In this document: piece by piece, positions 43,216 to 51,668 of the stretch | Layout of the letters: each line of letters starts with the position of its first letter | Position numbering within the stretch: the first letter of the stretch is position 1 | Assembly: GCA_026707285.1 (NCBI GenBank) | Contig: JAPOXD010000009.1 | Span: forward strand, 20,217 to 84,216 | Origin: Chloroflexota bacterium | GTDB lineage: Bacteria; Chloroflexota; UBA11872 | Direction: 5' to 3' | Length of the DNA: 64,000 bases | Notes under the pieces: model-generated | Database searches by the model: none | The model's input: only the letters and a program-made list of their open reading frames with translations | What the model was told of the DNA's origin: nothing | Made by a program: the position numbers and the translations under genes

Positions 43216-45716
43216 GCGGGGCGGGCGTCCGCGCCGTTGCGCGCCGCGCGCTCGACGAACGAGCCGATCTCATCGGCCAGCGTCTCCGCCAGGGCCTGGG
43301 TGCCGGCTTCGGCGAGAATCCGAAACGCTGGCTCGTCGACATCGGGAACGACCACCGCGCGCTCTCCGGGAGCGCCGATGACCACGCCGTCCAGCGGGCC
43401 CTCGTCGCGGCGCCGGCTGTGGCTGTTGAGACGCCGCATGACGGCCCCGCGGCGTTCCCAATCCACGCGAACCTCGCGACGGGCGACGGTGAATGCCGGC
43501 AGCGCCGCGACACAGGCGCTCACCGGCCGCTCCGCTCCGGCCAGTCCGGCCACGAGGCGGATGACGGTGGCCATGGGGTCGGGACCGGCGTGCAGCGACG
43601 GGAAGCCGAAGGCATCGCGTCCGTTGATGGTGAGCACGGCGTCGCGCTGCATCGCCGCGCGCATCATGGCGGCGGCGTTGGTGGGCGTGCGGTGGGGCGC
43701 AAACCCAAGGTCCGCGGCGTGGTTGAACACGCTGTCCGGCACCGTGACCGGGAGCGCCACCGTGCCTGCAAGTCCGGCCTCGCGCAGCACCGCCATCACC
43801 AGACCGGCCGCCTCGAGTGCGTCGAGCGCGCGGCCGCGTTCATCGGTGATCCAGACGCGGTTGCCATCCGCATCGATGAGGGCCCCAAACGCCGCTCCGA
43901 CCGCCGGCACGATGCGCCCCAGTCGGGCGCGCCGCGCCTCCATTTCGGCGGGCGTGGGCAGGGACGCACTGCTCGATGAGGCGTCGATGGCCGTCTCGCG
44001 AACCCCGAGCCGCGCTAGCAGCGAGGGCAGAACCTCGCCGCAGGCGCCGCCCATGTAGTCCACGACCAGTCCCAGCGTCCGTTCGAGCGGTTGCGGAATC
44101 TCGCTCAGCAACGCATCGCCGTAGTCGCTCACGGGATCGGCCAAGGTGATCTCGGCAATCTCGGCGGCGCCGACGCGGCGGAAGTCCTCACGGCTGAAGG
44201 TGGTTTCGATCTTGCGCTCGTCACTGGGTCGAATGTCGATGCCGCGCTCGTCCAGAAAGCGCACGTCGATGGCATCCGGGTCATAGGGCGAGCGCCGAAT
44301 GTGAATGCAGCCGGCGGCGTCGAACTGTTGGGTGGCGAAGCGCGCCACGGGGAACGGCATGGCGCCGATGTCGACGGTTCGGACGCCGACCGACGCCAGC
44401 CCGGACATGAGCGCCCGCTTGAACATTCGCGCCGGACGCGTCTCGTCGCGGTTGGCCGCCACGGTCGATCCGGGAGCCAGCGCCGAGCCCCAGGCCGACC
44501 CGAGCCGCGCGGCGAACTCCGGAGTGAGCTCGACATTGGCCAACCCGGCCACGCCGCCGTGCACGAAGATGGTGCGACGCGCCCGGCTGCCGTGGACCAG
44601 ATTGCGGTCGATCACGACGCGGTCTTCCACGAATTTCCGCGGCCAGACGCTGATGCCGGCGCGCACGTTGACCTCGGCGCCGAGCGTGGTCCCGTCTCCG
44701 ACCACCGCGCCCTGTCCCACGGCGGCCGCTCGCCCGAGACGGCAGTGGCGCCCGATGACGCAGCGATCGAGATTGGCGCCAACGCCGATGTAGGCGTTGC
44801 TGAGCACGGTGGATTCGTGCACCTCGGCCCGCTCGTCGACCAGCGTGCGGTCGCCGACCATCGCGGGGCCGCGCACGAGGGCGCCGGCACGAACCTCGGC
44901 CTCCCGGCCCACGTAGACCGCGCCCTCGATCCGGGCCGTGGGATCCACGCGGGCCGTGGGGTCGATGGTAGGGCGCGTCGCGTCATAGCCGGGCGCGCTT
45001 GGCACACGCACCCGGCCGCCGACCAGGTCGGCATTGGCCTGTCGGTAGGCGTCCAGCATGCCGACGTCGGTCCAATAGCCATCGGCTACGTAGCCATAGA
45101 CGGCCTCGCCGCGCCGCAGCATCGCCGGAAACACATCGAGGCTGAAGTCCACCTCGCGCCCGGGCGGAATGTCGTCGAGCGCCGACGGATGCAGCGCATA
45201 GATGCCCGTGTTGACGGTGTCGCTGAGCACCTCGCCCCAGGAAGGCTTTTCCTGGAACTGCCGCACCCGGCCGTCGTCGTCGGTGATGACCACGCCGTAC
45301 TCGAGGGGATTCTGCACTCGATAGAGCAGCAAGGCGGCTTGCGCGGACCGCTCGGTGAAGAAGCTGGCGAAGGCGGACAGATCGACGTCGGTGAGCGCGT
45401 CGCCGGAGATCACCAGGAACGGCTCGTCCAGCACGTCGCGGGCCAGCGCGACGCTGCCGGCAGTCCCGAGCGGTCGGTCCTCGTGCGTGTAGGTGATGTT
45501 GACGCCAAGCTCCTCCCCGGAGCCGAAGTAGTCCTCGATGACCGACCCGAGGTAGTGGAGCGAGATGACGATGTCGGTGATGCCGTGATGCTTGAGCAAG
45601 CGCAGGATGTGCTCGATGGCCGGGGCGTGGCCCAGGGTGATCATGGGCTTAGGCCGTTCGAGGGTGAGCGGGCGAAGGCGGGAGCCTTCGCCGCCGGCCA
45701 TGACCACCGCTTTCAT
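43212..45716 (-). CDS. Trimodular mannose-1-phosphate guanylyltransferase/phosphomannomutase-like protein
   Basis: An 834-residue fusion. Module 1 (about 1-235) is a nucleotidyltransferase with [11 protein letters not shown] (8-18), ERPKPM (20-25), DALTDVD and EKPSW. Module 2 (about 250-380) is a left-handed beta-helix of hexapeptide repeats ([15 protein letters not shown] and similar). Module 3 (about 385-815) is a phosphohexomutase-like domain in which the usual TASHNP phosphoserine loop is replaced by [10 protein letters not shown]. This arrangement is known in cyanobacteria, actinobacteria and Chloroflexota. Module 1 probably makes GDP-mannose, the substrate of Gmd at 60834-61835; mutase activity of module 3 is doubtful. 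Confidence 0.85.
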   Translation of the reverse strand: MKAVVMAGGEGSRLRPLTLERPKPMITLGHAPAIEHILRLLKHHGITDIVISLHYLGSVIEDYFGSGEELGVNITYTHEDRPLGTAGSVALARDVLDEPFLVISGDALTDVDLSAFASFFTERSAQAALLLYRVQNPLEYGVVITDDDGRVRQFQEKPSWGEVLSDTVNTGIYALHPSALDDIPPGREVDFSLDVFPAMLRRGEAVYGYVADGYWTDVGMLDAYRQANADLVGGRVRVPSAPGYDATRPTIDPTARVDPTARIEGAVYVGREAEVRAGALVRGPAMVGDRTLVDERAEVHESTVLSNAYIGVGANLDRCVIGRHCRLGRAAAVGQGAVVGDGTTLGAEVNVRAGISVWPRKFVEDRVVIDRNLVHGSRARRTIFVHGGVAGLANVELTPEFAARLGSAWGSALAPGSTVAANRDETRPARMFKRALMSGLASVGVRTVDIGAMPFPVARFATQQFDAAGCIHIRRSPYDPDAIDVRFLDERGIDIRPSDERKIETTFSREDFRRVGAAEIAEITLADPVSDYGDALLSEIPQPLERTLGLVVDYMGGACGEVLPSLLARLGVRETAIDASSSSASLPTPAEMEARRARLGRIVPAVGAAFGALIDADGNRVWITDERGRALDALEAAGLVMAVLREAGLAGTVALPVTVPDSVFNHAADLGFAPHRTPTNAAAMMRAAMQRDAVLTINGRDAFGFPSLHAGPDPMATVIRLVAGLAGAERPVSACVAALPAFTVARREVRVDWERRGAVMRRLNSHSRRRDEGPLDGVVIGAPGERAVVVPDVDEPAFRILAEAGTQALAETLADEIGSFVERAARNGADARPA

Positions 45717-45853
45717 GCGGGATCACCCGCTGCACGATGGGACTGGCGTTCCAACATGCGGGACCCGATGGCGCGGACCTTCATCCAAGTCTAGCGGCTG
45801 CGAGCGTCGGCGCCCGCGGTATTTCCCACCAAAACAGTCGAGGCGGACCGACG

Positions 45854-46738
45854 CTAGCCGGCGTCCGCCGCGGCCTCATGGTCCTGGGGCTGAGCGGCCG
45901 CCAACTCGGCGTAAACCTGGGTCGTGGCCAGGCTGGCGTGCCCGAGCATTTGCTGGACTTGACGCACGTTGCCGTCCGCCCGGAGTCGATGCTCGGCAAA
46001 CGAGTGCCGCAGCGTGTGGGGCGTGATGTGGGCCTTGATTCCCGCCCGGCGGGCATAGGTCTTGACGATGAGCCAGAAGCCCTGGCGTGTGAGCCGGGCG
46101 CCGCGGTGATTGAGAAAAAGCGCCGGTTCGTCGGCGCTGGGCTTGAGTCTGGCGCGGCCGGCCGCGAGGTAGTCCTCGACCGCAGCCAGGGCGCGGCCCC
46201 GGAGCGGCACGCGGCGTTCGCCGGCGCCGTTGCGGGCCAGGGTGATCGTTTCCTCGGCCTGATCCACGTCGGCAAGGTCGAGCGCCGCGAGCTCCGACAC
46301 GCGCATGCCGGTGGCGTAGAGCGCCTCGAGCATGGCTCGGTCCCGGAGGTTGTCGGGGTCACGACCGCGGGCCGCTTCTTGCAGCACACGCTCGACCTGA
46401 GCCCGGCTGAGCGTCTGCGGCAAGCGCTTCTTGACCCGCGCCCCGTCGAGTCCCGCCGTGGGGTCGCTGCTGACTACGCCCGAGCTCAGCAGGTAGCGGT
46501 AGAGGGATTTGAGCGCCGCCAGCTTGCGCGCCTGCGATGAGGCTTCGTACTCGCGCTGAATCAGCTCGTTCATGAACTGGCGCACGAACGCCGGCGAGAC
46601 GCTCCACGAGGCGCGTCCGGCGCGAGCCATGTACTCGCGAAACTGGTTGAGATCGCTGCGATAGGCCGAGAGGGTGTTCGCCGACAACCCACGCTCGATG
46701 CGCAGGTGTTCGACGAAGTCCTCGATCGTGGCGTCCAT
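45854..46738 (-). CDS. Tyrosine recombinase, XerC/XerD-like, with catalytic Lys replaced
   Basis: A 294-residue integrase-family protein from ATG 46738, the length of XerC/D. The N-terminal SAM-like core-binding domain (1-85) opens DATIEDFVEHLRIERGLS. Catalytic residues: Arg146 (ATGMRVSEL), His241 and Arg244 (HTLRHSF), His267 (LGHASL), Tyr276 (TQVY). The beta-hairpin lysine of XerC/D (GKGxKER) is missing: the segment is ARNGAGERRVP, with Asn170 at that place. No attachment sites or phage genes nearby, so a chromosome-dimer-resolution type Xer is likeliest, although this copy may be impaired or use another residue. Confidence 0.85.
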   Translation of the reverse strand: MDATIEDFVEHLRIERGLSANTLSAYRSDLNQFREYMARAGRASWSVSPAFVRQFMNELIQREYEASSQARKLAALKSLYRYLLSSGVVSSDPTAGLDGARVKKRLPQTLSRAQVERVLQEAARGRDPDNLRDRAMLEALYATGMRVSELAALDLADVDQAEETITLARNGAGERRVPLRGRALAAVEDYLAAGRARLKPSADEPALFLNHRGARLTRQGFWLIVKTYARRAGIKAHITPHTLRHSFAEHRLRADGNVRQVQQMLGHASLATTQVYAELAAAQPQDHEAAADAG

Positions 46739-46906
46739 CACACCGCTTTCAGCAAAATGGGAAGGGGATCTCGAGGCGGTGGTCCGAGGGCCCGCGATCG
46801 CCCCGCCGCAGGCTATCCCCCACGGGGACATTATGTTAACACAATCGCGGGCGAACAGCGGGCAAGTGGGGCATACAATCTCCCGACATTCGGCGGAGGA
46901 CCACTT
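46739..46906. promoter_or_regulatory. Divergent promoter region between xer and larA
   Basis: AT-rich patch ATTATGTTAACACAAT (about 46830-46845) and a TACAAT hexamer at 46874-46879, 27 bases before the larA GTG, look like promoter elements. GGAGGA at 46896-46901 is the larA ribosome site. No clear -35 at the right distance. Confidence 0.4.
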
Positions 46907-48163
46907 GTGCGCGTGACGCTGGCCTATGGGACCACCGGCTTGCCGGTGGACTTCGGACGCCCGGTCGACGTGATCGAGCCCGGGGGCGCTGAGCCGCTGG
47001 ACGACCCGCGCGAGTCGCTGCGCACGGCGCTGCGCCACCCGATCGAGTCCCGTCCGCTGCGCGAAATCGCGGCGCCGGGCGATCGGGTCGTGATCGTCAT
47101 GTGCGACGTCACCCGCCCCGCGCCCAACCGCGCCATGGTCCGGGCGCTGCTGCACGAGCTGGCGCACGTGCCGCCGGACCGGATCACGCTGCTGATCGCC
47201 ACGGGCCTGCACCGGCCGTGCACGCCCGAGGAGATCGACGGCATGCTCGGGGCCGACATCGCGTCGGCCTATGCGGTCCGCAATCACGACGCGGAGGCCG
47301 AAGACGCATGCCGATCCATCGGGCGCACGTCGTCGGGACGACCAGTGGCGATCAATCGCGCCTACCTGGACGCGGACGTGCGCATCACGGCGGGGTTGAT
47401 CGAGCCGCACTTCTTCGCAGGGTTCAGCGGCGGCGCCAAGCTGGTGCTGCCGGGCGTGGCCGCCGCCAAAAGCATCATGAGCAACCACGACGCCACGCTC
47501 ATCGGTGACCCGATGGCGCGCTGGGGCCAGCTGGCCGGAAACCCCATCCACCGCGAGCAGCGGGAGGCGGCGCGCCTGGCGGGGTGCGAATTCGCGCTCA
47601 ACGTGACGGTCAATCCGGCGCGTCAGATCACCGGCATCTACGCGGGGGCGTTGGAACCGGCGCACGACGCCGGGTGTCGGGCGCTGGCCGGCGAAGTGAT
47701 GCGCGGCGTGGATGAGCCGTACGACGTGGTGGTGACCACGAATAGCGGCTTTCCGCTCGACCTCAACCTGTATCAGGCGGTGAAGGGCATGGACGCCGGC
47801 GCCCAGGTGGTGCGCGACGGCGGCCACGTGGTGTGCGCGGCGGAGTGCCGGGAGGGCGCCGGCCATGGGGCGTTCGTGCACATGCTGCGCGACCACGAGT
47901 CTCCGTCCGAGATGCTGGCGAGCATCGTGGCGCCGGGGCATCACGAAGTGGACCAGTGGCAGAACCAGATCTTCGCGCGCGTCCTGGACCGGGCCACGGT
48001 GCACCTGCACGCCGGCGGCCTGGACGATGCGGCGGTGCGCGAGGCGTTCTGCGAGCCGTGCCCGGACATCGCCGAGCGGGTCGAAGAGCTGGCCGGCCGC
48101 GAGGGCCGGGTGTGCGTGCTGCCGCGAGGACCGGAAACGATCCCCTACGTCCGGGCGGCCTGA
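46907..48163 (+). CDS. larA: Nickel-pincer lactate racemase-family protein
   Basis: A 418-residue LarA homologue; GTG 46907 has GGAGGA six bases upstream. The nickel-pincer residues of the characterised enzyme (His108, His174, Lys184, His200) align here at a constant offset of six: His102 (LHRP), His168 (EPHFF), Lys178 (SGGAKLV) and His194 (SNHD). So it should bind the pyridinium-thioamide nickel cofactor made by LarB, LarC and LarE, none of which is in this window. Family members racemise or epimerise lactate and other 2-hydroxyacids, which fits the many Ldh_2-type 2-hydroxyacid dehydrogenases here. Confidence 0.88.
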   Translation: MRVTLAYGTTGLPVDFGRPVDVIEPGGAEPLDDPRESLRTALRHPIESRPLREIAAPGDRVVIVMCDVTRPAPNRAMVRALLHELAHVPPDRITLLIATGLHRPCTPEEIDGMLGADIASAYAVRNHDAEAEDACRSIGRTSSGRPVAINRAYLDADVRITAGLIEPHFFAGFSGGAKLVLPGVAAAKSIMSNHDATLIGDPMARWGQLAGNPIHREQREAARLAGCEFALNVTVNPARQITGIYAGALEPAHDAGCRALAGEVMRGVDEPYDVVVTTNSGFPLDLNLYQAVKGMDAGAQVVRDGGHVVCAAECREGAGHGAFVHMLRDHESPSEMLASIVAPGHHEVDQWQNQIFARVLDRATVHLHAGGLDDAAVREAFCEPCPDIAERVEELAGREGRVCVLPRGPETIPYVRAA

Positions 48164-48173
48164 GCCGCCGGAT

Positions 48174-48590
48174 TCAGCGCCGGCGCAGCAGCCGCTGGAC
48201 CTCGACCCGCAAGCAGCGGTCCTGCACGGCCTTCAAGCCGCCCGCCTCGGCAATCGCCATCGCCTCGTCGTTGCGAATCCCCTGCTGCAGCCAGAGCGCG
48301 CCGGCCCCGATCTCGACCGCCACCCGGGCAATGTCCGCGCAGTATTCGGGCCGCCGGAACACGTTCACCAGGTCCACCGGGCCGTCGATCTGGCCCAGAT
48401 CCGCAACCGCAGCCGCCCCGAGCACGACGGTTTCGTTGGGATTGACGGGCACGATGTCGAAGCCTCTGGCCTTGAGAAACAAGGCCACGCCATTGCTCGG
48501 CCGCGCGGGATTGCTGGAAAGCCCGACGACCGCGATGCGGCGGCTGCGCTCGATGATTCCGCGCAGGTCGTCGTCGCTGGTGACGGGCAT
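48174..48590 (-). CDS. CoA-binding domain protein (YccU-like)
   Basis: A 138-residue single-domain protein with a Rossmann-like CoA-binding fold: IAVVGLSSNPARPSNGVALF (about 20-39), a GFDIVPVNPN strand, VDLVNVFRRPE, and GALWLQQGIRNDEA. ATG 48590 is chosen because GAGG lies eight bases upstream and length then equals the YccU family (about 137). Family members bind CoA or acyl-CoA; role unknown. Convergent with larA, ten bases between stops. Confidence 0.85.
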   Translation of the reverse strand: MPVTSDDDLRGIIERSRRIAVVGLSSNPARPSNGVALFLKARGFDIVPVNPNETVVLGAAAVADLGQIDGPVDLVNVFRRPEYCADIARVAVEIGAGALWLQQGIRNDEAMAIAEAGGLKAVQDRCLRVEVQRLLRRR

Positions 48591-48722
48591 GCTCGCGACC
48601 TCGATTCCCCAGCGACGACCGGCGCCGCCGTCTGTCAACAACTACGAACGATGCGCGCGCCCGGATGCCGCGAGCCGGCTGCTGGCCGGGCGACGCCGCC
48701 TGGTGGGTTGCTTTGGGTCCGT

Positions 48723-48746
48723 CATTCCCGCGAAGGCGGGAATCCA
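48723..48746. repeat. R3 palindrome
   Basis: ATTCCCGC-GAAG-GCGGGAAT hairpin of the family also seen at 6894-6917, 51278-51302, 51364-51387 and 55049-55073. The surrounding gap 48591-48876 holds nothing else recognised. Confidence 0.8.
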
Positions 48747-48876
48747 TCTCTCTGATTCAAGCGACGAATCGACCAGGCCCCCGACGCTGAGTCACGGTGA
48801 GACGCCAGATCGGCGCGCGAGCCAAGGGGTAGACTGCCAGCGGCGCGGCGCGCGCACCCGACGAGAGGTTGGCCCC

Positions 48877-49074
48877 GTGGCTGACGAGCCCCACGAGCAC
48901 ATCTTCCAAGAGATCTACCAGAGCGATACAGTCGCGATCTCCGAGGAGACGACCCACCAGACGATCACCGTGGAGCTGTTCGACCGCGGCATCGTCATCC
49001 ACATGGAACGCGACGAAGCGCTCGAATTGGCGCGGGCATTCACGGCCGCCAGCCGGTATCTCGACGAGACTTAA
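48877..49074 (+). CDS. Small protein of unknown function upstream of groES
   Basis: A 65-residue frame from GTG 48877 with AGAGG about eight bases upstream. Translation VADEPHEHIFQEIYQSDTVA ends in SRYLDET; it is acidic, with a beta-like middle (HQTITVELFDRGIVIHM) and a C-terminal helix (EALELARAFTAAS). No family recognised. The longer open frame reaching back to 47833 overlaps larA and the CoA-binding gene and is not coding. Confidence 0.6.
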   Translation: MADEPHEHIFQEIYQSDTVAISEETTHQTITVELFDRGIVIHMERDEALELARAFTAASRYLDET

Positions 49075-49116
49075 CGCCGGGTTGGGCGGCGGGAGCGCGA
49101 ATTCCACGCTTGCCCA

Positions 49117-49145
49117 TTGAGCCAGCCACGGGTCTTGGATAGAAT
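49117..49145 (+). promoter_or_regulatory. Probable sigma-70-type promoter of groES-groEL
   Basis: TTGAGC at 49117-49122 and TAGAAT at 49140-49145 are separated by 17 bases, close to the consensus, about 95 bases before groES. No CIRCE inverted repeat is present; TTGGCACTTG (49145-49154) resembles one half only. Confidence 0.6.
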
Positions 49146-49239
49146 TGGCACTTGCCCGGTTCGGCGACCATCCAACCAAGCACGCGCGATCGCGCGACGC
49201 CGTCCCGGAAAGTCAGCGTGTTGTACGGAGGAGATCTGA

Positions 49240-49542
49240 ATGTCTGAAGTGGCGACGAAGGTCCGCCCGATGGGTGACCGCATCCTCATCCGGACCGTGA
49301 GCCGTGAGGAAACGACCAAGAGCGGGCTGGTCCTGCCGGATACCGCCAAGGAAAAGCCCATGGAGGGCGAGGTGCTGGCGGTTGGCCGCGGCCGGACGAC
49401 CGACGACGGCACCGTGATCGAAGTGGACGTGAAGGAAGGCGACCGGGTGCTGTTCGCCAAGTACTCGGGCACCGAAGTTCGAATCGATGACTCAGACCTT
49501 CTCATCATTGCGGAGCGCGACCTGCTGGCGGTTCTCAGCTAG
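49240..49542 (+). CDS. groES: Co-chaperonin GroES
   Basis: A 100-residue Cpn10. GGAGGAG precedes ATG 49240 (GGAGGAGATCTGAATG). VRPMGDRILIR, the mobile loop EETTKSGLVLPDTAKEKP, EGEVLAVGRG, and EGDRVLFAKYSGTEV are all canonical. It caps the GroEL ring during protein folding. The next gene is groEL-like, in another frame starting within 30-90 bases. Confidence 0.95.
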   Translation: MSEVATKVRPMGDRILIRTVSREETTKSGLVLPDTAKEKPMEGEVLAVGRGRTTDDGTVIEVDVKEGDRVLFAKYSGTEVRIDDSDLLIIAERDLLAVLS

Positions 49543-49555
49543 CCCGCGCTTCCGC

Positions 49556-49560
49556 GGAGG
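49556..49560 (+). promoter_or_regulatory. Shine-Dalgarno GGAGG with no ATG/GTG/TTG at the right distance
   Basis: GGAGG lies 14 bases after the groES stop. In the groEL frame the codon at proper spacing is GTC (49569), and the homologous N-terminus (KLVRFGAPAREAL) begins soon after at 49596. No usual start codon occurs in this frame before TTG 49632. Confidence 0.6.
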
Positions 49561-49631
49561 CCGAAGCGGTCGCTTCCCCTAGCACCGCGCGGCCGAAGCT
49601 CGTTCGCTTTGGCGCGCCCGCTCGCGAGGCA

Positions 49632-51224
49632 TTGCGAGCGGGCGTAGACCTTGCCGCCAATCTGATCGGGGCCACGCTCGGGCCGGGCGGGCGCAACGTG
49701 GCCTACGCGCGCAGCATGGGCGCCCCGCGGTTGACCAACGACGGGGCCACCATCGCGAACGAGCTGGAAGAGGTGCGCGATCCGGTCCTGGATCTCGGCC
49801 TGCAGCTCATGCGGCGCGCCGCGCAGACCGCCGACGACGCGGGCGGCGACGGCACGACGACCGCGGTGGTGCTGGCCCAGGCCATCGTCCACCGGGGTCT
49901 CTATAACATTGCGGCCGGCGCCAGCGGGATCCGCCTGCGCGAGGGGCTGGAGCGCGGGTTCGAGGCGGCGGCGGCGGCACTGCGGGACCTGGCGCGTCCG
50001 GCGGAATCGACCGAGCAGCTGCGGCACGTGGCGACGGTGTCGTCGGAAGACCCGCCCATGGGACGTCTGATCGCGGACATGGCCACGGCGGTCGGTCCGG
50101 ACGGACTGATCCTGGCGGACTATCACCGCGGCACCAAGCGCCTCGAGGCCCGGTACATCGACGGCATGCAAATCGACCGCGGCTGGCTCTCGCCGCTCTT
50201 CAACGAAGGGGCGAATCGCATCCAGGTGACGCTGGAACAGCCGTATGTGCTCCTGACGGATCGCGACCTGGACCATGAGCGCGACCTGGTGCCGGTGCTC
50301 GACCAGGTGCGCGCCAGCGGACCGGCGACGATCCTGGTGGTGGCCCGGAACGTGCGGGATCGCGCGCTGCACCTGCTGCTGCAAAACCGCGCCCAGGGAC
50401 GGCTCAACGTCATCGCCGTCAAGGCCCCCTCGTTCGGCACGGAGATGCTCGAGATGCTGGAAGACCTGGCGGCGCTGACCGGCGCCACGGTGGTGTCGGA
50501 AGGCCTGGGCGCGTCCTGGAACGACGTGCCGCTGGAGTGGCTGGGCCGCTGTCGTCGAGCCGTGGTGAATCGGACGACCACGGTGATCCTGGAGGGCGAG
50601 GGGCGCGAGCCCGAGATCCGAGACCGTCAACGGCAAATCCGGGCGCAGGTCGAGCAAGCGCGCACGGACGTGGACCGGCGGCGGCTCGAGCGCCGCGTCG
50701 CGCGCCTGGGCGAAGCGGTGGGCATGATGCTGGTCGGCGGCATCACCGAGCAGGAGCGCCGGGCGCGCAAGGACAAGGCCGACGACGCCGTGGCCGCGGT
50801 GCGCCGCGCCCGCGAGTCCGGGGTGGTGCCCGGCGGCGGCGCGGCCTACGTGCGGGCGCAGGACGCGGTGGCCCGCGCGGCCGACACGCTTAGCGGGGAC
50901 GCCGCCACCGGCGCGCGCACCCTGCACGACGCGCTGGAAGCGCCGATCCGGCGGATCGCCAGAAACGCCGGGGAGCGTCCCTCCGTGGTCCTGGATCGCG
51001 TGCGGCAAATGGAGCCATGGGGAACCTGGGACGCCCTGCGGCGCGAATACGTCGACGCCTACGCCGGCGGCCTCCTCGATCCACTGGCCACGAAGCTCTC
51101 CTCGCTGCAAGCCGCGGTAAGCGTGGGCCAAATGGTGCTCACCACCGACGCGATCGTCTGCGAGAAACGGTCAGTGCCGATCCCGCGATCGCCCCGCGCC
51201 GCCGCATCCCGCGGGCCGTTCTAA
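49632..51224 (+). CDS. groL: Divergent group I chaperonin (GroEL-like)
   Basis: From the first standard start (TTG 49632) 530 residues; similarity to GroEL extends about 12 codons further upstream, so the real start is probably near 49569. TLGPGGRNV, GDGTTTAVVLAQAI (ATP site, catalytic Asp), and GVVPGGGAAYV are conserved. The equatorial C-terminus has VGQMVLTTDAIV but no Gly-Gly-Met tail; it ends in a basic ASRGPF. The apical domain is divergent. With groES it forms the usual bicistron. Whether this is the housekeeping chaperonin or a second one cannot be decided from this window. Confidence 0.88.
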   Translation: MRAGVDLAANLIGATLGPGGRNVAYARSMGAPRLTNDGATIANELEEVRDPVLDLGLQLMRRAAQTADDAGGDGTTTAVVLAQAIVHRGLYNIAAGASGIRLREGLERGFEAAAAALRDLARPAESTEQLRHVATVSSEDPPMGRLIADMATAVGPDGLILADYHRGTKRLEARYIDGMQIDRGWLSPLFNEGANRIQVTLEQPYVLLTDRDLDHERDLVPVLDQVRASGPATILVVARNVRDRALHLLLQNRAQGRLNVIAVKAPSFGTEMLEMLEDLAALTGATVVSEGLGASWNDVPLEWLGRCRRAVVNRTTTVILEGEGREPEIRDRQRQIRAQVEQARTDVDRRRLERRVARLGEAVGMMLVGGITEQERRARKDKADDAVAAVRRARESGVVPGGGAAYVRAQDAVARAADTLSGDAATGARTLHDALEAPIRRIARNAGERPSVVLDRVRQMEPWGTWDALRREYVDAYAGGLLDPLATKLSSLQAAVSVGQMVLTTDAIVCEKRSVPIPRSPRAAASRGPF

Positions 51225-51668
51225 GGAACCCTCAGACCAAGTCTCGGTCCCCCTCCGTCACTTCGGCCCCTCTCCGTCATTCCGGCGGAGGCCGGAATCC
51301 AGTTCCGTCGAATCTCGCGCCGGGGTGACGAGGCCGCCCCCTCTGTTATTCCGGCCCCCGCCGTCATTCCCGCGCAGCCGGGAATCCACCCCTCCGTCAC
51401 CGCCACGCGCCACCACGACTCCACCCGCGCGGCGTCCACCCTGTCATTTCGAGCGGAGCGAGAAATCTAAGAGGCCGAGAAAACGCACAACGCCCTTAGA
51501 TTCCTCACTGCGTTCGGAGTGACATTTCTGCCATTTCCGTCGATTCTGCCTCCTCCGTCATTCCGGCGGAGCCTGTCGCCGCTAAGGCGGGGAGCCGGAA
51601 TCCAGTCCCCATCCCGCCTGGCGCCGCCCGCCCGTGTGCCACGATGACGCCGCGCGCCGTGCTGCCAC
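51225..51668. other. Repeat-filled intergenic region after groEL
   Basis: No gene in this 444-base gap. R3 palindromes at 51278-51302 and 51364-51387, an R4 element at 51443-51523, and an R3 palindrome split by about 20 extra bases at 51559-51604. Confidence 0.85.
51443..51523 (-). repeat. 81-bp inverted-repeat element R4, copy 2
   Basis: Starts GTCATTTCGAGCGGAGCGAG and ends TGCGTTCGGAGTGAC. It is the reverse complement of the element at 5769-5850, arm for arm, with an unrelated core of about 24 bases. Confidence 0.75.

Noticed and set aside
46739..48010. N-terminal extension of the Xer recombinase frame
   Set aside because: Antisense to larA, His/Arg-rich, and the family start is at ATG 46738.
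49145..49175. Possible CIRCE (HrcA operator) before groES
   Set aside because: Only one half, TTGGCACTTG, resembles the consensus; the matching downstream half is absent.
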